A program made the position numbers and the translations under genes. Shown one piece after another: positions 36,086 through 46,800 of a DNA stretch of 64,000 nt. Every line of letters starts with the position of its first letter. The stretch's first letter is position 1. The notes beneath the pieces were generated by a model, which did no database searches, was not told the DNA's origin, and worked only from the letters and a program-made list of their open reading frames with translations. Location of the stretch: contig NC_087070.1 in the NCBI RefSeq assembly GCF_963678635.1, forward strand, positions 27,530,057 to 27,594,056. The letters are read 5' to 3'. The DNA is from Symsagittifera roscoffensis. Taxonomy: Eukaryota > Xenacoelomorpha > Acoela > Convolutidae.

Positions 36086-37053
36086 CGTGGGCTAAAAAAA
36101 TGATTATTTTGAGACTGAAAAGCGGTGGTATGGGGTTGTTCAATAATTTGTTCATAAGTATTATCATCTTGTGACTGGTGTGTCATTATATGTTGAATGG
36201 GACTTTGTGATGTGGTGAGTCGAAAATTTGGATTATGTGTGATGGCTAAATTTCGAAAATTTCGTGGGACTAGGGATAGTGGATGGTTATTTGGTAGGGG
36301 TGGTAATTGTGGTGCCGTTGGCGTTATGTCTACATTGTTATGTTCTTCGTCGTATGTATTTTGTCGTGTTGCTATTTTTGTGTTATATTCTTTTATTTGT
36401 GCGTCTAAAAGAATTTTGTTTATAGATGTAGAAAAGATTCCAAAAAATCCTGCAAAGAGTATGCGTGCTACGCTTGCTTGTCTGTTTACTTGTGTGTGTA
36501 TAGCACATGTGTTGTAGATTCCTTTTAAAAGTGAGAAAAGAAATCCAATAAAGTTAAACATTGCGTATAAAATAGTCAATTTTTCTAAGATGTAGTAGGG
36601 CCATCCTAGAAAATCGAGGATCTCATTTTTGAGTGTAACAAAGCTAAAAATGTTAATTGGTGATATATCTTGGGGACGGTATTTTTCACCGTTTAGATAT
36701 ATATAATCTTTAATGTCTTTAAAATATCCGCTATAGTCTTGCGTGTAGATATCGGCAAATCCTGCGGTTTCTGCAAGTTTGCGTAAATTTTGGTCTATTG
36801 ATTGTCTTTGTATAGTGTCCATTTGTGTTAATAATTCTTGGAATTGTTGTGTTCTAATGTGATGTTGAATATCTGATTTTGAATAGATTCCTATTGATTG
36901 TAAGTCTATATTTGGGTTTCGAGCAATAGCGCGAATGCTTTCTGGTGAAAATTTTTTGAGTGATTGCATTAATGTGGGATATGGAGTGAGAAGATAATAT
37001 TTATTTTCATCAGGGTTTAGTTGTACTACATTGTGGCTGTTTCTGATCCACAT
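36082..37053 (-). CDS. Envelope-like glycoprotein, third frame: membrane-proximal part and tail (323 aa)
   Basis: It overlaps the end of the 367-aa frame by 28 nt and is in the same frame as the first (203-aa) envelope ORF. The N-terminal half is helical and rich in Gln/Asp. Around residues 160-190 a hydrophobic stretch (LYAMFNFIGFLFSLL) is a probable transmembrane segment, followed by a second weaker hydrophobic stretch (VARILFAGFFGIF) and a long polar C-terminal tail with PTAPQLPPLPNN. That pattern fits the membrane-anchored end of a viral-type glycoprotein. The stop overlaps the next ATG. Assignment as envelope is from context and from the upstream frames. Confidence 0.65.
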   Translation of the reverse strand: MWIRNSHNVVQLNPDENKYYLLTPYPTLMQSLKKFSPESIRAIARNPNIDLQSIGIYSKSDIQHHIRTQQFQELLTQMDTIQRQSIDQNLRKLAETAGFADIYTQDYSGYFKDIKDYIYLNGEKYRPQDISPINIFSFVTLKNEILDFLGWPYYILEKLTILYAMFNFIGFLFSLLKGIYNTCAIHTQVNRQASVARILFAGFFGIFSTSINKILLDAQIKEYNTKIATRQNTYDEEHNNVDITPTAPQLPPLPNNHPLSLVPRNFRNLAITHNPNFRLTTSQSPIQHIMTHQSQDDNTYEQIIEQPHTTAFQSQNNHFFSPR

Positions 37054-38129
37054 GGGACTGCGGTATCCCAGAAATAGGTTCTTCGTGAAAGTGTATCCAC
37101 GAAATGTACTTTATTCTTATAAAAGATAGGGATTCTTTTATAACATCGTTTATCTTCAAAAACGTATAGTGGTGATACTTTTTTAGTACAAGTATAAAAC
37201 CATAAGATGTTTCCTTCATAGTCTAAAAAATTTGATCTATTTCCAGATAATAAGTATCCTGCATAGGGTATTTTTAATACTGCTAGTGCAAGTGATTGTA
37301 ATATTTGTGTTCGTTCTAATTCGCATAGTTGGTGTAGTGTTTCTAATTCGGAGAGTGACATTTCTTGAAAAATTCGGCTAATTGTATAATCTAGTTTCAT
37401 ATCTAAATGAATATCATAGTGGATATTACCGAAATATGTAGTATTCATTAGTGATAATTCTTGTAAGCGTGTGCTTCTGGTGTCCTGGGGTTTTAAATGT
37501 CCACCAGGTTGTCCGTTGCTTTTTTCAAAATTAACTGGTATATAGGATGTTCCTTCGTTTAAAGGATGACCTGTGGCATATGGGTCGATTTTTATTTTTC
37601 CAGTGGTCATGTCGAATCCTTTTTCGTATTCAACTAATATTTCAGAGTATTGTGTTCTGTGAAGTGGATTCCTGTATTTACATGCAAGTTCTGTTTCTTG
37701 ATATATTTGAAAACGTGTCAATTTATTTTCTATATTGTCTATGTTTCTAAAATTTGAACTTAGTTTTCGTGATGGATGGACTTGTTCATATGGAATTGAT
37801 TGTATAAAATATCTTTCGTGAAATTTTATCATACGAGCGTGTATTTTTGCTACTTGAAATGTTGTACATGTATCTTCGGGGAACCAAACAATGGTTGCTT
37901 GTGTTCTCGTTGTAGGGTCGCAATAACCTTGATCATTTTTACAAGGTAATCGGATTCCTTGATAGATCATTGTATTATCTGATAAATCTCGTGTTAGTTG
38001 TATTTTTTCGAGTTGTATTTTCCAATCGAAAAACATTATTTCTTGGTATCCTTTATTTTTTGTGTCTGCTTTGCAGTTTGATGGGTCATTTATACATGTG
38101 TGGTATCCAATGTTTATCGTGTAGGTCAT
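37026..38129 (-). CDS. Envelope-like glycoprotein, second frame: ectodomain core (367 aa)
   Basis: It overlaps the 203-aa frame by 44 nt and the 323-aa frame by 28 nt. Its ATG at 38129 is preceded by a stop two codons upstream in this frame, so it may be entered by frame change rather than initiation. The translation has a cysteine-rich ectodomain character: GIRLPCKNDQGYC, then TIVWFPEDTC, then ELACKYRNP, a PGG turn, NTT and GNRS sequons, and a helical LETLHQLCELERTQIL segment late in the frame. The spacing of L-P-C...C...W...C resembles glycoproteins of the chuvirus (Monjiviricetes) type that many invertebrate retroelements have captured; this is inference from memory of the family. Confidence 0.65.
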   Translation of the reverse strand: MTYTINIGYHTCINDPSNCKADTKNKGYQEIMFFDWKIQLEKIQLTRDLSDNTMIYQGIRLPCKNDQGYCDPTTRTQATIVWFPEDTCTTFQVAKIHARMIKFHERYFIQSIPYEQVHPSRKLSSNFRNIDNIENKLTRFQIYQETELACKYRNPLHRTQYSEILVEYEKGFDMTTGKIKIDPYATGHPLNEGTSYIPVNFEKSNGQPGGHLKPQDTRSTRLQELSLMNTTYFGNIHYDIHLDMKLDYTISRIFQEMSLSELETLHQLCELERTQILQSLALAVLKIPYAGYLLSGNRSNFLDYEGNILWFYTCTKKVSPLYVFEDKRCYKRIPIFYKNKVHFVDTLSRRTYFWDTAVPCGSETATM

Positions 38130-38697
38130 AGGTTAATCGTCCGTGTGCGCCGTTATACGGGTATTTTTCGTCTAGTTTTATATGTCCTTGGTGTCTTTCA
38201 AGTTGTGATTGATGTACAGAGTCTGAAAAAACTTGAAAATTAACTAATTTTCTTTGGGAGTTTTTATTTTGTGTGATGTTTAGTCTAAGTAATTCATTTT
38301 TACAATCGTCGGGATTGAGATGTAAAAGACGTTCTATATTACTTTGATAGAATGATTCATGGTCAAGTCGGTTTTTGTTTCCGTTCGAGACTTGTGAACA
38401 ATGTACTTTCTTTTCGGAAAATGTTGCTGTGAATTTATAACCTGTAACTGTTGTTGCTCGGGCTTTTGAATAGAGTGTTGCTATTACATCTGTGGTTTCT
38501 ATAGCTTGTGGTTCTGTTTCACATTGTGATACTTGATTTATTGCATATTTATGTAGTGTTTTTTGTTCATTTTCTTCACAATCGTAATGTGTTACTAATA
38601 AATCTTGTGGTCCTGTACGAGGAGAAGGGTTTATGTTTTGATTTGAGATTACTAGAAAAAGGAGTTGGAGAAAAATTAATAATTTTAGAATATACAT
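38086..38697 (-). CDS. Envelope-like glycoprotein, first frame: signal peptide and N-terminal domain (203 aa)
   Basis: The ATG at 38697 gives a strong hydrophobic leader (LKLLIFLQLLFLVIS) and then a short mature N-terminus with HYDCEENEQ, a few residues later INQVSQCE, and further on KKVHCSQ and CKNELL. An N-terminal Y-D-C followed by V-x-x-C is a hallmark I associate with chuvirus-type glycoproteins. There is an NIT sequon. The start codon lies inside the last 13 nt of the upstream 377-codon frame. The frame ends at 38086 within the overlap with the 367-aa frame. As one protein the three frames would be roughly 870-890 residues, but the sequence as given does not read as one frame. Confidence 0.7.
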   Translation of the reverse strand: MYILKLLIFLQLLFLVISNQNINPSPRTGPQDLLVTHYDCEENEQKTLHKYAINQVSQCETEPQAIETTDVIATLYSKARATTVTGYKFTATFSEKKVHCSQVSNGNKNRLDHESFYQSNIERLLHLNPDDCKNELLRLNITQNKNSQRKLVNFQVFSDSVHQSQLERHQGHIKLDEKYPYNGAHGRLTYDLHDKHWIPHMYK

Positions 38698-39818
38698 GTG
38701 TATGATAATCCTGAGTATGGATTATAAAATGTAATGTAGCCAATTGTGTTTTTGGTATATCTGTCGTATTTGTATATTACTTCAGTAGTTATAAACGGTG
38801 GTGGTAGTGATTGAGCTGTTATGTTAGGTGGATTTAATGGGTAGGGATGTTGGGTAATATTATTTAACTTAACTGTGATTTCAAACTTTAATTGTAAACT
38901 GTTTTGTTGGAGTATTTGAATATTGTGATCACGGATATCGTTGTGAATATCTTGGCGATATTGTAATCTATTAAGTGCCCAGTTATGAAGGCGGTTACTT
39001 TCTTGATGTTGTCCAAATAGTGGTGGAGGTGCTGTAAATGTATTCCAATCTAGTCTTAAAGGAATATTTATTGATGATTGTTCTCGATATCTGGCGTCGA
39101 GATTATTTGGAAAATTTAAGTTAAAGGGTGGTGGTGAAAACTGGCTTATTGATGGTGTTGATGGTAGTGATAATGTTTCTGGTAGTGATGAGGATGTTGT
39201 TGTATCCGTAGAAATATCTATGGGGTCATTGACTAAATTTGGTTCACCTTGTGTAAATGAATGTGTAGTCCAATATGGAAATCGTGATGTTTGGTTTGTG
39301 GGGTTGAAAGGATTTTCACGTATTTGCTCAGATGTTGGTGTTGAACCTAAGTAATCTGATGGTAGGCTTGAGGTGCTACGTTGTGAAAGAAGCGTAGGGG
39401 TTTCTGGTAATATACCAATGGGGTTTTCTGGAGTGTTTTGTGATGGGGATTGAGGTATATCAAAATGAACTCGGGGAGTTTGAAGATTTCTGTTTCGTCG
39501 AGGATGTATAATTTGTCTATTTATTTCGACTGTATTTTGGTTTTGACTAGAATTTCTTATTCTACTTAGTTCTTGTGGTAGTGTTGGGTATAGGTTATAT
39601 GTTGGTTCGCTTAGAGGTGCTTGTCGTTGAACTGGTTCTAGTGGTTCTGATAAACGAGCATGTCGTTCTTCAAAAGTGTATGGATTGTCTTGAAAAGAAA
39701 TTCGTGTAGATGTTTGAGGATTTTGAGTAGTTGAAGGTGGTGTTTGGTTATCTTGGGATGATGTCGGTGAAGACTGATTCTGTGACTGTTGGGTAGCAAT
39801 TTTTGATGGTTTTTTGAA
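38685..39818 (-). CDS. Retroelement open frame of 377 codons without an ATG start
   Basis: The frame opens after a TAA at 39819-39821 and runs to a TAA at 38685-38687 with no in-frame ATG, so a simple ATG search misses it. The translation is clearly non-random. The N-terminal two thirds are Pro/Ser/Thr/Gln/Asn-rich (for example SSPTSSQDNQTPPSTTQN, RNRNLQTPRVHFDIPQSP), and the last third looks folded (PLRLDWNTFTAPPPLFGQHQ, NWALNRLQYRQDIHNDIRDH, KYDRYTKNTIGYITF) and ends YNPYSGLSYTCIF. It sits between the small hydrophobic ORFs and the envelope, overlapping the envelope ATG by 13 nt. It could be a spliced exon, be reached by frameshift or reinitiation from the 62-aa ORF (stop at 39827), or start at a non-AUG codon. 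No family recognised. Confidence 0.6.
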   Translation of the reverse strand, partial: FKKPSKIATQQSQNQSSPTSSQDNQTPPSTTQNPQTSTRISFQDNPYTFEERHARLSEPLEPVQRQAPLSEPTYNLYPTLPQELSRIRNSSQNQNTVEINRQIIHPRRNRNLQTPRVHFDIPQSPSQNTPENPIGILPETPTLLSQRSTSSLPSDYLGSTPTSEQIRENPFNPTNQTSRFPYWTTHSFTQGEPNLVNDPIDISTDTTTSSSLPETLSLPSTPSISQFSPPPFNLNFPNNLDARYREQSSINIPLRLDWNTFTAPPPLFGQHQESNRLHNWALNRLQYRQDIHNDIRDHNIQILQQNSLQLKFEITVKLNNITQHPYPLNPPNITAQSLPPPFITTEVIYKYDRYTKNTIGYITFYNPYSGLSYTCIF

Positions 39819-39826
39819 TTATTACT

Positions 39827-40015
39827 TTAGCGAGAAATTTTGTGTTTATTATAATATTCTTCCAAAAAAAGAATTAGAAGGATTGTTGCTAGGGCAAATG
39901 TGAGGATTGCTTTCTTTATACATTTACAGATGGTCAAAATGAGGGATGATAAAAATGTTATGAAAATTACAAACAATAAAAAAATATCGGTTCTACTGAA
40001 AATTGTTCGTATCAT
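39827..40015 (-). CDS. Small hydrophobic protein, 62 aa
   Basis: The start overlaps the stop of the 76-aa ORF as ATGA (40012-40015). It has two hydrophobic stretches (IFLLFVIFITFLSSLIL and ILTFALATILLILFL) separated by a short basic loop with CKCIKK, and ends EEYYNKHKISR. This is the layout of a two-span small membrane protein such as a viroporin or accessory membrane protein. Hydrophobic AT-rich frames can arise by chance, but the tight junctions on both sides favour a real gene. Confidence 0.5.
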   Translation of the reverse strand: MIRTIFSRTDIFLLFVIFITFLSSLILTICKCIKKAILTFALATILLILFLEEYYNKHKISR

Positions 40016-40242
40016 TTAGACAAGTTGTATAAATCGTACCTGTGGATATAATCAAGGGTTTTGGAAAGTTGGAGGAATAGTTCGAGAATAGTGTAGAAAA
40101 TTAAAAAAATGTTACAAAAAATGATTAGGATTATTAGAAAAGATTCAAGTATATCAAAAAGAAATATTATAAAGGTTTCAAGTATTGTAAAAAAATGTTT
40201 AAGATTTATGAGTATTTGAGTAACTGATTGAGAGAAGAGCAT
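40012..40242 (-). CDS. Small hydrophobic protein, 76 aa
   Basis: The ATG at 40240-40242 follows directly on the TAA of the preceding 50-codon frame (TAAATG). The centre is strongly hydrophobic (FIIFLFDILESFLIILIIFC, then NIFLIFYTILELFLQL) with acidic residues at regular places, predicting one or two membrane spans or an amphipathic helix. The C-terminus is polar (YIHRYDLYNLSK). It shares the stop-start ATGA with the 62-aa ORF. No family assignment. Confidence 0.5.
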   Translation of the reverse strand: MLFSQSVTQILINLKHFFTILETFIIFLFDILESFLIILIIFCNIFLIFYTILELFLQLSKTLDYIHRYDLYNLSK

Positions 40243-40395
40243 TTAAGAAATGATCTCTTGGTCGAATATTTTTTGCTGTTTGAGGCGATTTTCTAGTGTG
40301 GTCGGATTATTTATTATTTTTTTGACAAGTGGGTTGAGTTTTGTAAAAAATTGTTGGGGGCAATTTTTATGGTGACTGGGAGGTCGTCTTTTTCT
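40243..40395 (-). CDS. Open frame of 50 codons without an ATG, upstream of the small hydrophobic ORFs
   Basis: The frame opens after a TAA and ends with a TAA that abuts the next ATG. The translation starts RKRRPPSHHKNC and continues as a plausible charged helix (TTLENRLKQQKIFDQEIIS). The same region is also open and protein-like in a second frame upstream of about 40360 (KEKDDLPVTIKIAPNN). It may be the 3' part of a spliced exon. Low confidence as an independent gene. Confidence 0.3.
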   Translation of the reverse strand, partial: RKRRPPSHHKNCPQQFFTKLNPLVKKIINNPTTLENRLKQQKIFDQEIIS

Positions 40396-40839
40396 TTATT
40401 TTTGTTTGTCAAATGATCCGGGGTATGGTGAGATTTTTATACTTTAGGCTAATTAAAATGTTCATTTTGTTACTTTAGGCTAAGTTAACAAATTTGCTTT
40501 GGGGGTATTCGTGGTCTGAGTTGGGGAAATATTGTTGATCTTTGGGTTATTAGGTTAGGGAGGGGTACGGTATTATGGTGATATTTATTTTAGTTGTCAA
40601 GTTGGAGTGGTTTGCTTATTTTTGACCTGGAGGTCGTAAAGTTATAGTTATAGATGTGCCTGGAGTTCTATATGATTCGTCTAATTGGTCTTAGTTTGAG
40701 TTAGAGAAAGTGACGGATTGGATGAATCCAATTGGTCTATTTTGAACTAGAATTATTACGTACTTGTCAGCATGTTATTTTGAAAAATGTAAATGAAAAA
40801 TGTTTCGGAGGTTTCAAGATTGTGAAGCAAATGTTAAAA
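40396..40839 (-). other. Gap between Gag-Pol and the accessory chain
   Basis: About 440 bp after the Gag-Pol stop. There is a repeated short motif on the element strand (AGCCTAAAGTA, twice, near 40445-40485). No long frame. It could hold a splice acceptor for a subgenomic transcript, but I cannot choose a site. Confidence 0.45.
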
Positions 40840-43800
40840 TTACTTTTGAAATTCTACTTTCTTTAAAATTTTAGATTGGGGGATGAATATTTTATAGTTT
40901 TTACGTGGTTGATTTCGGAGTCTTGTTGTTTTTCTATTTTCTGATTTGTCGATTTGTTCTTGGGGTATTATTTGTTCGGTCATTTTTCTATTTTTTCTTT
41001 GTTTTGGGGATTCTTTATGGTTTTGTGTATTGTTTTTGGTGGCGATTGGTTTTGTGTTTTGATTTTCGGTGGGGTTATCATTTTGTTCTGTGTTTTTCAG
41101 ATGTGGTTCATTTTGAATGATTTTTAATCCTGTGAAAGAATATAATTGAGTTAATTCGCGGAGTGCGTATTCTTTTGGGTAATAAGGTAATAGGTTGTTT
41201 CGATGTTGAACGATTTCTTTTTTGTTTGAGTCGGTAATTTTATATGTGACATCAGTGGGTTTTGCAATTATTTGGTATGGTCCTTTTCGAAGGGGTTGTA
41301 ATTTTTTAGAAATTCCTTTTTGTGTATTAAAATTAGGTATTAAAACAAATGTTCCAATTTTTAATTCGGAGGCTGGTGTAAAACGTGAATTGATTTGTTC
41401 ATTAATGTTTTGTCTTTGTAATAACTTTTTTGTTATTTTTTGATAAATTTCATTGTGTTTTTTATCTCTATTTAGAATCCATTCGGTGTGTGTACCGGAG
41501 GCTAGTTTAAGAATTTGTGGGTGATGAAAATGATCTTCATCGTGTGTATGTAAAGGTAGGTTATAACAAATTGAGTCTTTATTTGGTTGACAATAACCTT
41601 GTGCGTTTTTCTGAGAATTTGCTGTAAACATTATTGGTTTGCGTGGCTTTTGGTTAAAAACCATTTCGTATGGTGACATTCCTAGAGTTGTCGTAATTTG
41701 TGAATTATATGCTAAGGGAAATAATTTTACATCTGCTGACCATTCGGTATATTTTGTATCATTTCCGTTGATGATACATCTAAGATATTCTTGTAATGAA
41801 CGGTTCATACCTTCGACTAAGCCGTTTGTCCAAGGTGCATGAGATGTACGTGGTTTGTGTTTAATGTTATATAAATGACATAGTGTGATAATTTCATTAT
41901 TTATGAATTCTGTACCGTTGTCTGTGACTAAAATTTCTGGTAGTCCGAATTTTGCTATCCAGTGTTCATAGAGTGTTGTGTAAGCGTAATAAGCGTTACA
42001 ATGTGGTACTGGGTTAAGTGCTACATAATGTGTAAATGCGTCAACAATTACCATAATGTAGGAGTTTCCTTCTGATGAGGGTGAAATTGGTCCTTTAGTA
42101 TCAAATGAGATACGATGATTAAAGTACAAGCTTTGTCCTTTAAAATCTTGTTTTTGTGCTATTTGTTTTTGATTGGGGTAAGGTTTATTTAGTTGACATA
42201 CTATACAGTCATTGCATAGTACTTTTATCCAAATTGGTGCATTTGGAAAGTAAAAATTTTGTATAAAATTTGAATATGTTTTTTCTGATCCAGAGTGTCC
42301 TTTAATATTTTGTGTATGTGAAATATTAAAAGCTATAAGAATCATACTTAAAGGGAGACATGGAACTGTAGATTCATTCAGGTTATACTCTAAAAGGTCT
42401 GTATTTTCGTTAATTGTTGTGTTGTTAAATTTGCGAAAGTATCGGAGGAGTGTTTTGTTTCCTAGAATGGTTGAATCTGCTTTGATAGGTTTAGTTCTAT
42501 ATTTGTGCCATGATTTTAGTTGTCTAATTATCGGGTCAAGATTTTGATATTGTTTCAGTGTTGAAATTGTAATCGTTTCTGTTGGAGGGAGAAAAATGTT
42601 TTCAATTTCGAATTTAGATAAGGGTATTGTATCAAGTGGGTCGTGAAGGTCAAAAACTTGATTTATTGTGTATTTTGAATCATTTGTTTGTGGTCCTGAT
42701 AAATTTATTTTATCAGTTAAATCTTCTTTTTCAATTAGTGGAAAATGGTCTTTTTTAGGCGGGTGTTGTTTTGTTCGTTTTTGTTGGGTGTTATTTTTTA
42801 TCCATTGAGAATATGGGATTGGTTTGAAAGTTGATGTTCCAAGTAAATCAACTTCATAATGATTATTTTGACAATCTAAATAAAGTGGGAAATGTTGTAA
42901 ACTATTTATTTGTGATTGTTCAATATCAGTTTTTACTGCATATTTGCATTCCAATCGGGGTGATGTTTCGTTTTCTGCAAGGTAGAATTTTATGTTTTTG
43001 GGTATTTCAACTGTTGTTTTTCGTGTAAGTAATTCAGGTGGTGTATTTCGACTTAAGGTGTCTGGTAATGCAAGATTTTTTCCTGCAGTCCAAACTATAT
43101 GTAAGTTTGGAAATTTCATTAGAATTAGTTGAAATCTGTAAACTCGGTGGTTTGGGTTAGATTTTTGTGTAAAGAGAAAGATGATTGGTTTATGGTCTGT
43201 GAATAGAACTGTTGGATGTTTTGATCCAAGTATCAGAAATTCATATTCTGTCAGTGTATATATTATGGCTGTACATTCTCTCATTAGAGTTGAGAGTCGT
43301 AGCTCTGCTTGAGTGAATAATCGAGAATTTGCTGATATGAGGTTCATTTTATTTGTACCATTATGTGATTGTAATAGTGCTGCACCGATGCCAAAGTTCG
43401 AAGCATCGCACATTGCATAAAATGGTTGATTTGAATCTGGAATTGTGTTTGAAATTTGTTCAGTTAAAAGTTTCTTTACTTCTTCAAATCGTGTTTGATG
43501 TTCTGTGTTCCATTCAAAATTATTTTGTTGTCTAAGGATGTTATAAAATGGTCGTAGATATAATTGCATTTTATAAACATATTTACTTAAAAAGTTTAAC
43601 ATTCCAAGAAATTCTTGGATTTTCTTTTTATTTGTTGGTGGTTGAAGTTTTTGAATAGCGTCAATGCGTGATTTCAATGGAGTGATTGTTTTTCTTTCTA
43701 TATTATGTCCTAAGAATTTAACTCTTGTCAAAAAGAAGTGTGATTTATCGGGGGCGGCCTTCAGATTTTCGTTCTGAAGTATTTGGTGATATTTTTCTAA

Positions 43801-46800
43801 AACATTGAACATCTCGTCTTTTGTTTGTGATTGCATAAAAACATCGTCTAAATAGGTGATTGCGTTTTTCTTGAGTATAAGTGGTCTAAAAATTTTGCTC
43901 ATAAAAGCTGAAAATGCTGCTGGTCCTATGGATATTCCATAGAATAAGCGGTTGAATTCATATTGTTGGTTTCCGATAACAAATTGTGTTAAACGTCGTG
44001 ATTGTTCATCTAGTGGCATTTGATTATATGCACTATTCATATCGGCGGTTGTAAAGTATTTGACGTTTATTTTTGTTAAAATAACTTGTATTGGTTCAAT
44101 GGGCCAATTACATTTTGATTCATCTATGAGTGAATTGAGGTATCTAGCGTCGAGAACGATTTTCAATGATTCTCCTTTAGCTAGAATGATAACGGGGTTG
44201 ATAAATGTGTTGCCTTTTGGTTGTTCTTCTTTGTTTACTGGTGATATAATGTTGTATTGTTCTAAAATGTCGAGTAATCTGTTCACTTTATCATGTAAGT
44301 GAATTGGTACTTTACTTGCTCTCTGTTTTTTGAAAACTGCGTCTGGTTTTAACGGGAGATGTAGTGATGAACTGATTTTCCCAACATCGAATTTTGATGT
44401 TGCATAGACTGATGAATATTTAATTAGCTGTTTGGCTAATTTTTCGAATTCGTCTTGTGTTATTTGTGAATGTTGGAAATTAAACATTGTTAAAAATTTC
44501 TGTTGGTCCTCTGTGTAGTTACTTATGTTGAATGTAGGTTTGAAATATGGAGTTTTTGTGAAATAATCCGTATTTCTGTTTTCGTTACTTATTATATTAT
44601 TTATAGATAATTCTTCATTAAGAATTGTAGATTGGCAAATATCTAGTAATTGGAGTATATTATTTACGCGATAGGCTTTTTCGTGTATTGGTGATATTGT
44701 AGCGTTGGTTTCACAATATCCTAAAAGTCCTAAAGGTAATGTTACTTGGTAAGGTGTGTTGTTATAGACATGTAAGGAAATGATATCGGAATTCGAATTT
44801 TTCAAATATTTTATGGATGAGATTGTGATTTTGAAAAATTTGTGAATAGGTTTGAATTCAAATTCTGACATATAAAATTTTTGTTTGTTTTGTTCTTTAT
44901 CATATTGGTGAACTTGTTTGATTGAAAAATTATAGATATTTCCTGATAGTGGTTTTAGGTGTTTTCTTTGTTTGTTAAATATCGGGTAGAATTTTGAAAA
45001 GAATGGTGGTTGTTTATTTAATCTTTGAAAAAATGTTAAGGATGTTTCTTTTGTTTTTGTATATTTATCTTTGATTAATATTTTACTATTTAGTATGTTA
45101 ATTGTTGGTATATACTTCGAAATAAATGGTATTCCAATGATATTATATTTAATGTCAGTGATATGGAATATTTGTTTAAATGGCTTATTTAAAATTTTGC
45201 TTTGTTCCATTGTTCTGGTGGGGAGGAGAAATAATTGGATTTTTCCGTAGTTTATCAATGTTGATCCTTGTGCTGTTGCTAGTTTACTGGAGGTTTCAAG
45301 AGGTGTTAGTTTTGGGTGTAAAGTTTTTATTTCATTCCATGTGGGGATGTTTATTATGTTTGATTCTGCTCCTGAATCAATTAAAAAATCTATTTCAAGG
45401 TCTGGTGGTTGAAATTCTTTATTTCTTTGGCTTTCTAAGAGAAATGGTATTGTCCAAATTTTTTCTTTGGGTTGTTCTTTTTGTATATTTTGATAAATGT
45501 GGTTTGTATTCAAGCATTTTGTTTTGGTATTTTTATTGGTTTGATCTGTAGTGTTAATCTCGTTTGTTTCTTGCGTCGTTGGTGTGGAATTTATGGGTGT
45601 AGTGTAATAATTTTGAAGAAATTCTGATTGATTTTCATATATGTGTGATGAAAAGGGTTGTTCATATATGACAGATTCATAGTCATTTTCGACTTTTATC
45701 ATATTGATAGAAAGAGTGTTTTCAGTATCACTTTCTGAATCTGATGATGTACAGTTTATTTGATTGAGTTGTAACGTATCAGTTACTGTGTCATCAATAC
45801 CTGGAGGGTCTGATGTTGTTTCTGGATTAGATTGTACTTGATTGATTTGTCTTTGATGTTTAGGTGTACTACTTCTGTGGCGATTATTAGAATTATTATA
45901 GTTATTATTATTCCGGTGTGGTGATTGGGAATAATTTCTATAACGATTATTATAACTTGAGTGTCGATTTTGTGAATTATTTCGCGATCTGTTTTGGTAA
46001 TTATTGTTTGGTCTGTTATAGTTCGATCTATTATATGAGTTATTCCTTGATTGATTGTTCGAGTAATTCTGGTTTCGGTTGTTTGAATAACTTCTATTTC
46101 GATTATAGGAGTAGTTTCTATTCCTATTGTATGATGAATTTCGTGATTGGTTGTTTGGATAGTAGTTATTTCTTGATTGGGAATTAGATCTAGAAACAAA
46201 TCGTTGTGTATTTGAATTTGATCTGGAGTAGTTATTTCTACTATTTGGTCTATTGTAGTGATTTTGTGATGAATTTTGTGTATTTCTTCGTTCTGGCGAT
46301 CTTCCTCTATAACTTGAGTTATATGGTGATTGATTTTTTGTATAATTTGTATTGTTCGGGAGTGGTTTTCCTGAACTGTTGTTGCTGTGGACTGTTTTGT
46401 TCGGTAGATTTTGATCTTTTTTCATGTATTGATAGAATGATTTATTTGGTTCTTTATATTTTTGAGGTTTATTTTGATTGTCTTGCTGTTTTTGTCTACA
46501 TTCGGAAATACTATGTCCGTATCGTCGGCAATAATTACACCATTTTTTGAAAGATGGTTTGCCTTTAAAGTTTGGGTTCTTTTCGTAGATATTGAGTATT
46601 TCAGTGATTTTTTCAACGAGGTCTGTCTCTGATTCCTGTATATTATTAATATTAGTGGGAGTCGTTTCAATTCTGTTAACGTATTGTAATTTCAGATTTT
46701 CCGTTTCTTCTAGTTTCATCGTGATTTCTGCTTGTTCTAATTTGTCTACTAGTTTTCGAAAATCTAAATCGGGTTCTCGAATTGAAGAAGGATGGGATGC

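Noticed and set aside
45180-46550. Plus-strand frames of 89-123 codons and a minus-strand 138-codon frame
   Set aside because: These are shadow frames of the low-complexity Asn/Arg/Tyr-rich part of Gag-Pol; repetitive codons keep the other frames open.
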